From Nymphaea colorata (taxonomy: Eukaryota; Streptophyta; Magnoliopsida; Nymphaeales; Nymphaeaceae), in contig NC_045150.1 of the NCBI RefSeq assembly GCF_008831285.2, forward strand, positions 10,492,001 to 10,556,000: a stretch of DNA of 64,000 nucleotides, written 5' to 3'. Positions 34,462 to 46,195 of the stretch are shown piece after piece. The translations under genes and the position numbers were made by a program. Each line of letters begins with the position of its first letter. Position 1 is the stretch's first letter. The notes under the pieces were generated by a model that saw only the letters and a list, made by a program, of their open reading frames with translations, did no database searches and was not told the DNA's origin.

Positions 34462-34943
34462 TTTATTTTGATTTTCACGATGGGAAGGCACAAAATGACA
34501 AGAAAATGTGGATGAAGCTGGACTAGGGCTAGCTAGATGATAAAATCTTAAGGGTCTGGTAATTAAAAGCCATCATTTTCTTTCTTAATAAGACCAGAAA
34601 AAATATGTTATCAATTAAAAATTTTCATGATTTGGGTAAAATGACTCATAAATCCAGTGTCTCTTTGGTCAATGTTTGCCATGAGACAGACCCAACTAGC
34701 ATTCAGGTGTCCCACAGTTGCAGGTTCATTGAAATTCAACAGAATCAGCCTCTGTGATGGTAAATCCTAAATAAAATGTGCTTATTTCATTGTCAGAAAA
34801 TAAATAATGAATCATGACTAGTTGACACATATAATTGAGCAAGGTCATCTGTAGACTTAGATAATGTTTGTTATTTGTTGGATTAGGTATCTTCCCATAT
34901 AGAAAACATACTTGAAGCATCAAACAAAGCAATGTTAGTGGGA

Positions 34944-34983
34944 ATATATATATATATATATATATGAGTGTGTGTGTGTGTGT
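34944..34983. repeat. (TA)n(GT)n microsatellite
   Basis: Part of dispersed copy B and aligned with 27641-27691 in copy A. Confidence 0.9.
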
Positions 34984-36209
34984 TGAAATTACGCAGCTAT
35001 TTCTATGCTCAGATGGTTATTTTGTATTGTTAAAAACTGCCATAAAAGTTGGATTCCATAATTGAAAACCATGGTCAAGCAATTGATCGTTGCAAATGCA
35101 TCTTTTGCGATGTTTTTTATCGACACCAATCCATTGTTAATCACCATTTTAATTACCCTTAAACATGTTTAAAGTATGATGACATTCGTTTATTTTCCAG
35201 TCAACCTTGTACAATAGATAGATCATATGAATATCCCATCAAAGGATGTAGGAAGGCCCAGCAAAGCAAAATTACTCTGATCATTCAAAAAATGATTCCT
35301 CATGACATGAATAATTTCACGCTAGCCCGCCAACTTGTGATCTCATCCCCTTCTTTAGTGGTGGAGCCAAGACTTTTTGGCTGAAGGGCACGTGAGTCAC
35401 CGACCTGGGTCTGATGTGGGGACTATGAAGTGACAGCAACTAGGTCCAGCATCGTCGCAACAATACTGATGTGGGGCAATGGTGCACAGCAACCCACACT
35501 TCGCTTCAATACTTCCCTTCTTACAACATGTTCAATGCTTATTGTGGTTACCTAAGGAATACGTTAAGATGTCTCTCTTATTGATCAAATGGTGATTGGA
35601 ATTCTTCAACACAAGAATATTCAAACGCTATTACTTAAAATTGCTTGGATTGTGTGAAGGGTGCAGAAAGTACAAAAAGTTGCATGCAATCCCTAGTAAA
35701 TGACGCAAGAACTTGTTACATCACTAGCTAATGTCACCAGCCACCGTAAGTCCCTGGCAAAATGTTCCATCTTGGTGTCTATAAATTATGACATGGAAAG
35801 TGGATTAATTATTGTCATTTGTATGTTTAATTACCTATTTGATATCTCATGAATAGAACGAGGGGCTCCCTCGATAGTTTCCAACGCAAAAAGCCTATTT
35901 GATTTCACATGCAGTGGCTGCCGGAAGTTCATGCAGCGCAATTACATTATTATACAAGAATTTTTGTTAGGTACTGGAAAACTATATATTTTAAACTTAG
36001 AACATGGTAACTCCTCAACTTGATTGCAAGATAAGCTAAGCAAGGTTATAATCAATCACCAAAATATGGAGTACATCACTAACTTGTGGAGTTTGGTGCA
36101 TGTTGGACGGAGAGGCTATGCTTCACGCTTCAAACTAAGAAGAGTCCAAAAATCACCAAAATGGTTTTAAGCTAGAGATCATGCTGAAGAAAAGTAGAAC
36201 CCTAAAGGG

Positions 36210-36359
36210 GTAGTGGCAAAGCCAAATTTCTGACTGAGGGTAGGTAGTATTAGTTTCACTTTCAACTTTAAGGTATATAAAAAAAATTAAAAAAGAAAGA
36301 AGTATCAATGACTAGTACGAGAAATTGCTTACAAAATCTGCAATGCAGCTCCACTACTG
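36210..36359. mobile_element. hAT-like MITE, ~150 bp
   Basis: The left end, GTAGTGGCAAAGCC, is mirrored by GCAGCTCCACTACTG at the right. The interior begins AAATTTCTGACTGAGGG, which matches the end of the 29266 element (AAATTTCTGATTGAGGGG, inverted). Target duplications are imperfect (CTAAAGGG and TTAAGGAG). Confidence 0.6.
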
Positions 36360-37008
36360 TTAAGGAGTCATTTGGCAGCAGGGACACTCATACAGTTTTC
36401 ATAATAAGAACAACCCCTAAATAGGTAGACAAAATGGGGGATGCTTAGCAGAAGTCTAACCAAGCGTGAGTGACTATACACAATTTCCCTAGATCTCTTT
36501 CCTCCAATGAAAAAGATTGAAAACCAGAAAGTGCAAAACAGAACACATAACAACTACGAACCATGAAGAAGAGAAAACAATCTATTTAGATGGGTGCTTT
36601 ATGTTACTTCATGCCTAAGAAGGTGCGGTCCTTCCAGTTTTCACCTTTAACCTCTACAAATCAGACCTTACGCATGCAATATATTGGATCATATAGATAT
36701 GTAGCCCTCCACATACATCATCAAAAGTATATCAGATGCCCACCTAAGCAAGAAATTAAGTCTAAGATGTCTGAGAAAACTTTTTCCTATAGATGGATAA
36801 GCAAATGCTAGTCCATCAATTGAGATCCAATTCCAGATTTTTTAAAGTGATATCTCATGCACAGCATCGCATCGATTGAGGAATCAACAAGCGATATCCC
36901 ATGAAATGATGGTGGCCAAAGTGCAGTTCTTCTCTCCACCGCCTGTGGACCCGAAGCCCCGATATGAGATTGAGTTGCGTGCACATCCGAACACACAAGT
37001 ATGCTATG

Positions 37009-37200
37009 GAAAAAGATGGGGTTTTGATATGTTCAATTTTTTTAATAAAGAAATGTTTATTTTAGACTTTTTTGACCTTTTCATAACCTTTTTTCTACTC
37101 TTTTAAAATGTTTCTACAGAGAAAAAAGATGGGGTTGGGGTACTTTTGAATTTTTTAATAAAATGATGTTTATTTTAGACTTTTTAACTCTTTCATAATA
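37009..37200. repeat. Tandem duplication, period ~113 bp
   Basis: GAAAAAGATGGGGTT...TTTAATAAA...ATGTTTATTTTAGACTTTTT occurs at 37009 and again at about 37122, with the second unit truncated. Confidence 0.75.
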
Positions 37201-37211
37201 TTCATAATATC

Positions 37212-37215
<4 letters not shown>

Positions 37216-37249
<34 letters not shown>

Positions 37250-37257
37250 GTATATAT
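37216..37257. repeat. (TA)n microsatellite
   Basis: Alternating AT with GTATATG interruptions at the right end. Confidence 0.9.
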
Positions 37258-40200
37258 TGAAGATATGTCTTTTCTATAATACCTTTTCTTGGACCGGATA
37301 CTCTCCTTTCATTATGGCTGTTACATTAATACAAATATGTTCGTGTTGTCCCATGTGCACCTGAACTCTAACCTGGTTATATATGTGTCATACTAATGCA
37401 AAAATTTTTGTGCACTGGTTACGATGAAAATAGTCCCAATTCACACCGAAAAAAAATTGGGAAGACAAAAGTGGAAGTCAAAAAAAAAAACTATAAAGGA
37501 CACCTTTTGAAAATTACTAAAATGTCCCCTTACTATTGGGTATGTACGTTGGGTACCCTTAACCGGGCACTCAACTCAATCTACCCGAACTCAGCTGAAT
37601 GCTCTCCACTCACTGGCTCTTCATGAGCAACTATCACCACCATTTCTCTCTCTCTCTCTCTTTCTGATTCAGCCTGATTTGTTCCTTTATTCTAAAGAAA
37701 GATTAACGGATGATGTGGGCTATTAGAGAGAGAGACATGCATGGAATATTCTTGTGTCACATTTCCATTGCACCATGGGTCACATTTTTCTTTCTTTGAC
37801 AAGTAGCCTAAACCATTGCATCCGGCGTTGTTACCCAACCTGAGGTCTGTGTTCATGACCTAGAAGAACACCTCAGTAGGAACCATATAAATATTAAACA
37901 TCAATCAAGAAGAAGTTGCATGGTGGGTCTGGCCATCTGAAGAGCACGGCTGGACCGTCGATGGATCGAACCCAGTTTCTTGGACTGGCCTGCCCTGATT
38001 GCATTTTGAGAAATCCAGGACTTGTCAAACACGATGAGCAGCCATTGACTCCACAGTTTTTCCAAAGGAAAAGGACCGACCTCATCGGTTCGCAGTTTGA
38101 ATGGGTCACCACAAAACACAGTTACTCCTCGGTGGCGAAGCTAGATATTCAGTGCTGACAGGCAGGCCCTTCAGAAAATCAGTGGCCAGAGATGCCATAT
38201 GCTAATCAGCAAAATAGCTACGGAGCTTTAGCAAGTAAACTCGTAATTTTTGTGTGCCTGTGTGGGCAATTGCCCAGACAAGCCCACATGTTCCTGCATC
38301 ATTCTTGATAAATAGGAGTTGCCTGTTGTGATACCTATCAATCCAACTTAATGTACTTTAATTCTTCATACTCTCACATTCTGTTTTTCTCTTGTAAAAG
38401 TTGGTTGGAATCAGCCGATTTGAATTGTAGGGGCTTGGCTTGGGATGATCCAAAGTGTTATACAAATCGGCTAATATTTATTTATTTATTTATGTTTACT
38501 TAGAAGAAACTATCTTCTTCATAAAACCACCACGGTGGACGTACTGTACATCGTTCAACTCAAACGTTGTTCTTGCCATGGTTTGCAGACAAGAGAAATA
38601 ACACATTAGAATGTGACACGGCCACAAGATTCAAACCTTGAATTCCTTGGATATGAACTGCCTTGCAGCCCGGTTGCCCTATGTGCCTTGCGGCAATCAG
38701 CCAGTCTTTATTCAAGTGATTGGCAATGAAGCATGATTTAGCCAATTCATCGCCAATCGCCCATTTTAAAAGACACAGATGTGCTTACGGGTTCCTTTAA
38801 GTTTGCACTTGATTTTACATTTCATTGAGAGAAATTTCCACAATATTGACAAAGTAGCTCCCATCTTGATCTCACTCTCAAACTATGGGCCCACACGGAC
38901 CATCTACAGTCCAGCATCAGCCGTTTGGCATTGTTGAGGAATGATCAATGACATCATTGGAGTTGGTCAAAGATGGCATCTGCAGTTTAACCCAACCTGG
39001 GGACGTCAAAGGGTTGGGTTAGGTCCAAGGCTTGACAATGCCGTGCTTAGGCTGACCCAAAGCCTTTATTGGCAGTCCAAGCCTGTTCTGTTTAGTTATT
39101 GGGCCAGGGCCTGGCCATCAACTTCATGTTTATCTTGTACTCAACCTGATATCTATCCTTATTTGAAACTCTTCACTTTTCATTTTTTAATTTTTGGAAA
39201 CCATTCGAAATATGTCAAGAGTTTGTATGGGAGTCGAATGCTGGCATCATGCCAAAGAATGTGGGAAAAAGAAGTATAAAGTTATGTATTTGGGCCAAGT
39301 CGAGCCCCCAATACCCGACCCAGGCAAGCTATCCCAGCGTGTTTTTTTATCTGGCAAGTAGGTCAAATGGTCCCATTTATCCATCTGGTGCCTGGCCCAG
39401 TGCCTACCCTTAGAGTCAGTCATAGTGTTTTGGCAGCATATATACAGGACGTTTGCTACGAAGTTCCCACTATCTTGTGTGTGTGAGAGGTTTCCCATCA
39501 TTGAGAACTTTCTTGTCAGCTAATTAATATTTTTGGGTGATGCATTTGAAAGAGGCCTTGCTTAAAACCGAACATGGAATCTTTTGCACCCTTTATATAT
39601 GATAAAAGTCATTTTGTGCATGAGTTTATAGTAATCTAATTAAAATACATTAGATGCCATACAGTGGTGCTACTTAGTCTTCACCTATAAAAATTAAAAC
39701 TACTTAAGATATGACTAGTACTTTTGTATGGGAGAATTATAGCATGTTGAATGCCCAGTGTTGTTAGGTAATTAAAAAGTTAAAAGTCTATGGTTGAAAA
39801 CACCACAAACTGTTGTTGAAATCACGATAAACTATTATAAAAACACACTACCACAAACCATAAACCGTTGCTAATACCCTGCAGTGTCTATATTTTAGCA
39901 AATAATGTTTTATTTTGAGCTATATGACAATATCTAGCATCCATCAAATTTGAATCCACACACACACAATATTCAAATTTGTCATTTCCTAGATCTTGTC
40001 TTATTACTAAAAATAAAGAACGGTCGCTAAAGCATGCAGCTGTATTAGCAACAGTGTATCAAATAGTGCCTATTTAAGGCACTTTTTTTAATGGTTTATG
40101 GGTTTATCAGTGACATATTTTAAATCTATTAGTCATCCAACATCCAGAAGATTAAAATGATTATATATATATATATTTATTTAATATATATTTATCGTAT

Positions 40201-40539
40201 TTATAATTATATTTATCACTAGGAACCTTATTTTCCTAAGGAGTATGTTAACTTGTCAACCTTCTTCCTTCCACTATCCATTGAGGCTCTTCGTTCTTGA
40301 AAACGGTAATATTCAAAAAAATATTGTTCTTACCACTTTTGTCTGTATTGCTAAAATAACGTTGACCACAAAAATGCATGGGGGCCCCAACCCTATGATG
40401 TATACCTTCTCCCTTCAATGGGGGCCCAAATGCTACACTTTCCTTGACGAGGAACCGTTAGATGCAATCGGGCTGGGTTTCTCCTTCCATTAATGATGAA
40501 AAATAGTATAAAGAAAAAAAAATCAACAGAAAAAACACA

Positions 40540-42285
40540 ATTAAGAACTGGCCTCTAACTTAGCCTCAACACTCTCTTGCTCACTCAGCAAACTTTCCAT
40601 GGTCAGGTCAGCACTTTTCAAGTTTGTCTGACATGAATCAGTGACCTTCAGTATCATTAATGTTGGCTTTTCTTTTGTTTTTTGTTTTTTTGATTTTGTC
40701 AACACAAAGGAGTTTCCAAAGGAGATAGCCTCCAAAGAGAAGTGATCTTTAACCACGAATACCTTCTCACTATTGAGACTACCAAAGAACCAGAGTCACT
40801 CTCTTAGTTCCTTGACACGAGAACTAAGAGCATGACAGTTTGTGATTAGAGTAACATGACAGTGTTTAGGAATCCTCTCTACAAGAACAGAGTCCATAAT
40901 TCTGATCATGTTTGAGAAGAGAAACCTTTGTACCACCAACCTGGTTTTCCTGATTGGGGAGGCATTAAACCATAGTAAACCAGCCACTTTATAAACATTT
41001 GCAACACAATGCGGCCACTTCCAGCCCCCACTCATCTTTACTCTGACAATGCCAAAAATGGCTGAAAATTAAGGTTTGCAGCTAGATATTTATCGCCTGT
41101 TTTACATATTGTCCTCATTCTTGTTTATAGAATACCTCACAACATGAGTGTCAGACTTCCCTCTTAGTAATCTCAGCTAGCTTAACCACCTCTTTATGCA
41201 CCACCTGATTTTTGAAACACCATAGCTTCCAGATTGTGATATTGAAGCAGGCAAGCCAACACCATTCAAATTCTTTACATTAGAACCTCTTCCTCCACCA
41301 CCAGTTCCAGACAAGAAAAAGTCTGAGGTATGGAATTTATCAACTCCAAACCATGAATAGATGCATTGCTAAATGTTCATAGCATTAGTATATGAGAAAA
41401 GAAAGTGAGATAGATCTTCACAAGCCCTCCACACAACTTAAAGACAGAAACAATGGAAGACCCTACATGTTGAAGTTTGGCATCAGCAGGTAGACGTTAA
41501 TAACTACAAACAAACACAAACCAGTTAGCTCTAGGTAATGCTTTTGCGTTCCACACTGTGCCATGTAACTACCATTCCTTTAATTTTACATGGTTCCAAA
41601 CTTGGCTCCTGAGCTTTGCAGGTTTACGATTTTCTTTAGAACAAAGAAAATCTGCACTTTGCATGAGCCTAAGTTGAAGGCAATCTCCAATGCATTGTAC
41701 ATGTCACCATAGATTTAGCTCAATGTGGTGCTGTATTAGCATTAACTTAACCGACCTTCGCAGGAAAGGTTCTACTTCCCAAGCAGATCCAATGGAATCT
41801 GCTTGAGTAAAACATCCTCCATAGAACTTAGCAAGCTCCCCATTCATCACATTTCAAGTAACAGATTTAGATCCCGCCCAAGAGAAGAAATATTTGGAAC
41901 CATTTCCACATACCAAGTACTTTTCCTACTCAAATATTTTTTCATGCATAATGAGTCCCATATGCCCTGGTGAAAAATTAATGTACATCCTAGAAACAAC
42001 CGATTAGCTTCATTGACCTCTTTAAGTTTTCTAATGCCGAGCCCACCTTCCTATTTAGGAAAAGCCAAGACATTCCAGGCAAGTAAATGAGGCCTACCCC
42101 CTGCATCTGACTCTTCTTATAAAAAACTGCACATAATCTGTTCCATTTTCTTAATGACACCAAGAGGGCACTTGAGCACCAACATCCAGTAAATACGAAG
42201 TGCTTCTAATACTGATTTGATCAAGTAGATCCTACTGCATAGGAAAGTAGCATGCTTTTTCATAAACTAAGTTTACTCTGTATTT
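40540..42285 (-). other. LINE 3' region, mostly unreadable
   Basis: Should hold the zf-RVT/RNaseH-like C-terminus. A frame at 40796-41035 (WKWPHCVANVYKVAGLLWF) and another at 40541-40756 are open, but family motifs are not clear. Assignment rests mainly on position. Confidence 0.35.
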
Positions 42286-43801
42286 TTAAAAGAATAAGAA
42301 CCGTACCAAGATTCTCAAATTCATTGGCTTGGGTGGGAGACCCAAATATCGAGTGGGAAACTGTCCTAGGCTCTCACCGAACTGATTACAAATACTTGCA
42401 ATCTTGCTTTGGCCCATATTGGAAAAGAAGAATGCTGATTTTTGAAGGTTAATCATCATTCCAGCATGGAGTTCAAACAGAAAAAAAAATTGTAGATAAA
42501 GAAAGCCATTCTTGAAGGCTTTTAAGAAAATCAAGATGGCATCAGCATACATTGTAGAAAAAACCCCTGCTATGCCTCTTCCAATATGCAGTACTTCAAT
42601 CATTCTTCTTTGAATTGTAGCTTGTAATGTATGTGAAAAGATTTTCATGACAATGAGAAATAAAAATGAAGATAAAGGTAACCTTATTGCAGACCATGAG
42701 AAGATCCAAAGTATTCACCTTGATGGTCATTAATCACAAGAGCACAGAAATCATTTTTCACTACTTTTATTACTTTTTAAGTCCAAATAGGATGAAATCC
42801 TAAATGCAAGATGGCAGCCTTAAGAAAGTCCAATTGACCCTGTCATATGCTTTTGATAGGTCTATCTTCAACATAAGCTAGTTGATCCAGCTTTAGACAT
42901 TGTGTATACCATCTCAAGCACAAGAACAAGACATTGGTGGATGTTTCTATCTTTCAAAAAACCACCTTGCATGTTGGAAATGACCCACTTTAGTGCCTTC
43001 TTCATTCTTGAAACCATGATTCTGAAAATAAATTTCAGTACACTATTCTCAAGAAAAATATTTCTGAAATTGGAAATGTGCACAGCTGAATCAAATTTAA
43101 GAATTATAATTATATGACTTCTGTCTAGTTTCTTAACAAGCTTTCCTTTCTAAAAAAAAGAAATCTCTAGTGGCAACTGTGATAATAGTCCTTAACGTGC
43201 CCTGACTTTTTTGAAGGAACAATTTCAGAAACCCATTCAGACCTGGTGCGCTATGGGAGTTGGCACCCATAACAGCTATTGCACCTCCTCATCTGAAATG
43301 GGACTTAACAACGTTAAGTTTTCTTTTATAAATAGGCAGTGACCAACAGCAAGCTGATCCATAATAATTCTTGTTGAGTTTTCACGGGTAAAAACTCTTT
43401 AAAAATGAGAAGTACATGCTGAAAGAATTGGATCCTCCTCATAAAACTCCCCATCATCTGTCTTCATGTGCAAGAGTCTACTTTTTTTACCTTTCTTGAA
43501 CATAGCATGAAAATATTTGCTGTTATTAGCCCCTTTTTTTAGCCATGATACCCTTACTTTCTTTTTCTTCATCTCAAAGAGCATCCGCAAGAAAACATCT
43601 AATATGATTTTCGGAAGTGGACCAGTTATGAGAGTCAATATCTTGCCTCTTATAAATTTCAATAAGAACCTTTTGAAGTACGTTAATTCTGGTATCAACT
43701 TTCTTGGTTCTATACCTACTCCAATTACTTAGGCATGGTCGTACTCTATTCTGTTTTGCATGAAGTTTAAGCACTGCACATCCTCTACATACACTCTCCA
43801 T
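42286..43801 (-). pseudogene. LINE reverse transcriptase
   Basis: Successive frames give WLKKGANNSKYFHAMFKKG (43399-43698, the W-L-K-x-G-D-x-N-[ST]-[KR]-[YF]-F-H block), then ISNMQGGFLKDRNIHQCLV (42868-43083, the Q-x-[GA]-F-x-x-x-R-x-I block), then MYADAILIFLKAF and TRYLGLPP (42286-42648). The catalytic Y-A-D-D box is Y-A-D-A, so polymerase activity is lost. The G-L-x-Q-G-D block near 42690 carries a stop. Confidence 0.8.
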
Positions 43802-44499
43802 GCTCTTGTAATAATGACCTTACAACTAGGTTGACACTCTCAATAAAGGAACTATTTAAATCTTCATCTTCTCTTGCATGCGGTTTCAAAGATATTTAAT
43901 TTACATGTAAAAGAGAAGTGCTGAGTGGTCTGAAGAACTTCTTGGTTCTACCAAAAGCTGCCCACAATTTTCAACTTGCTCAAAAATCTATCTAAGTAGC
44001 TTTGAACCAGTGCTGTCGGGGAGCAGAGATTGGTTCAAGTGAAAGCCCTGTTTCTGTCCACAATCTCTCTTAGTCCACATCTTGAATGAATCCATTGAAT
44101 GCTAAGCAAGCTTGTCTAGCAGGGGCAGGCCATTTTTCAGACTCCTTATAAGCTGAATTAAAATCTTTCATTATAATACTAACATTTGTTTATTGGCAAT
44201 AATGGTATTTAACATAACCAATTGGTCTTTGCGAATTCTAAAGTGAGGGTGTAGATACACTCCTATTGTATCAAAGTTGAGATTCAAAGCTTTATGAATA
44301 AACAAACAATCCATCCAAAATTTGTTAAATTTGCAACTAGTCCATCTAAAATCAGCCTGTCTCTAACTCTACACAATTATGGCGCCATTAAGATTCATAT
44401 CAATATTAGATTAAAAAAAAAACTCCTTGTAGTGATTGCAAAAGGATTTGAAGTTGTCTGCATTCAACATGATATTGAAACATGAAAATGATACCAAGT

Positions 44500-44600
44500 T
44501 GATGAGATATCACCCAATTACCAAAATCTTTCTACATTGTTAGAGTAGCAAGGCCTCTAACATTCCAACTATAAACTTCACTTGATGGCAATTGGCAACT
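44500..44600 (-). pseudogene. LINE endonuclease N-terminus
   Basis: On the minus strand near 44570-44530 one frame reads VYSWNVRGLATLTM, corresponding to the S-W-N-[VC]-R-G-L signature that opens the AP-endonuclease domain of plant L1 elements. The rest of the domain, toward 43900, is too decayed to read in one frame. Confidence 0.6.
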
Positions 44601-45008
44601 CCTCTTAGGCTTCTTTTCCTACAGGAGAACATTCTTTTTATAGCCCTAAAAAATGTTGTCCCACAACCCTTCTTCTTAAGATTGTTAACTTCTTTGGAAT
44701 GGCGAGATCTTTTTTGTTCAAACTAATATTCATAGGAGAGGAAGACCTTTTGTCTTTTTGTTTTCAGTCCATTAGTACAGTCCTAGTGGAGTTCAAAAAG
44801 TCAAATCCAGGAAAAAATTCCTCCTCAACTTCTGTGGCTTTCTTCTTGGTTTCATGGCAGGAATCAGCAATAGTTTTACCAAGGTTAACCTTCAATGAGG
44901 ATGATTCCATCACGACTTCATATGAGATATAATCCCTTGAGACTCGTGACCCATAGATCGTAGGTCTTCAACAGGAAGTACATCTTTTTCAAAAGGCACA
45001 AATTGATT

Positions 45009-45730
45009 TCATTTAATATTAGATAGCTTGCATTGCTTAGAGCCTAGATTCCACAATCTATTAGCAATAATGACCTGAGTCCATCCATTTGAGGGTTCAG
45101 TATTCACTTTTCCCTCCCTCATATGAGTGAGATGATCTCCTGTGGAATGTAATGAAAACCCACATAAGGTACAAAAACAAATTTTTGTTTCATCTTCCAC
45201 CATTTATTCAAAAACTTTATCACCATCAAGAATACAAGTCGAACCCATAACTGAAGCCATCAGCATCTACAAAAAAACTACCCAGAACCTTAACGACACC
45301 AGCTAACACCTAGCAGTTCCACATATAAAGACGCAACTTCGGTAGACGAATCCCTAGAGAGGTTCTCGTGACAGCTTGAAGTCAAAGCGGCATTCCTGAC
45401 TTCCACTTGCTAGTGGCCAAAAACCTATCGTGAACATGCCATTTTTTTTGTTGCATAACTTCCTCTAAATATTCCTTTGAAGATGCCTTGATAAAAAAGA
45501 GTCATTTTGAAAGGAGTGAAAATTGTTTTCTCCTGATACAAATTGTGAAAAACTTCCTCCCAATCCAGATGAAATCTTGAGCTACCACCTAACAGAATTG
45601 CAATAGCAGTCCATCTGAAAGGTCTGACCATTTGCTTCCCCTCAATTTCACACACTAAAAGATCTGGTAATCCAAATGCCTCCTCCGACTCATTTTGGTC
45701 CACAACACCAGCGCTCTTTGCCACCGACAC
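45009..45730 (-). pseudogene. LINE ORF1-like region with Cys/His motif
   Basis: Frame 45425-45730 has a nucleic-acid-binding ORF1 look: FRWTAIAILLGGSSRFHLDW and FHNLYQEKTIFTPFKM, similar in pattern to the DUF4283 region of plant LINE proteins. Frame 45009-45203 contains FCTLCGFSLHSTGDH, a degenerate C-x2-C ... H zinc-knuckle. The segment between is broken. Confidence 0.5.
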
Positions 45731-46195
45731 CCAAAATCATCGCACTGATAGAACTGACTGGATTCCTTGATCAATAGGTGACTTTTCATGATCCATCATC
45801 TCTAAGGATGGGCGAGAGCCTCCACCACCCATGATAAAGTGATGCTCACGAACATTTTCCTAACTCTAACCTAGGGTTCATGTTGTTACCTTTCTCTACT
45901 CCTTCATGTGATAACCACGTCTTCTCCTTGACCAAGAACTGTTACATGTGGAACAATCCACACACTACTCACTTTGACCATGTGCTTCTTTTCCCCACCA
46001 TTTGTATTTAAATCCACACCCTTAGCCACAACCTACGTCATGATCTCCTTTATAAATACAAGGAGTTTTCTTTGTAGATCCACGATTACCATAGCCACCT
46101 TCCTCTCCTCCTTCATGATCCTCCTCCTGTAACTTCTCCCAGTTGCACTATCAAACTTTCCTACCAACATCTTCACCAACACTGTCAATGTTAAC

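Larger units (their letters stand above)
33985..36060 (+). repeat. Dispersed non-coding family, copy B
   Basis: The most complete copy. It is matched by copy D over most of 34680-36060, by copy A (inverted) over 34470-34983, by copy C over about 35200-36060, and by an inverted fragment at 52332-52495 for its start (34000-34141). Shared phrases include GATTGCAAGATAA.CTAAGCAA at the right end and TTTAGTGG.GGAGCCAAGACTTTTTGGCTG near 35354. No coding frames are conserved between copies. Confidence 0.75.
36360..40539. other. Intergenic with short repeats, no gene recognised
   Basis: Contains a tandem duplication at 37009-37200, a TA tract at 37216-37257, a small TATT-type repeat near 38480, and a GGGTTGGGTTAGG ... 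GGGCCAGGGCCTGG ... CCCGACCCAGGC block (about 38990-39345) that looks like a short TIR element. A phrase at 36886-36950 (AATCAACAAGCGATATCCCA) recurs at 49799-49870. The open frame 37916-38158 (80 codons) has no recognised domain. Confidence 0.4.
40540..46180 (-). mobile_element. Decayed L1-type LINE (non-LTR retrotransposon)
   Basis: Read on the minus strand, it runs from an ORF1-like region (45425-45730, with a zinc-knuckle-like frame at 45009-45203), to the endonuclease start (near 44570), reverse transcriptase (42286-43801), and a C-terminal part (40796-41300). All frames are broken. The 5' end abuts the truncated first exon of protease copy 3 near 46180. No poly(A) tail was seen at the 40.5-kb end. 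Length, about 5.6 kb, is near that of a full-length plant L1. Confidence 0.8.

Noticed and set aside
37916-38158. 80-codon plus-strand frame
   Set aside because: No domain; three other frames are open over the same bases.
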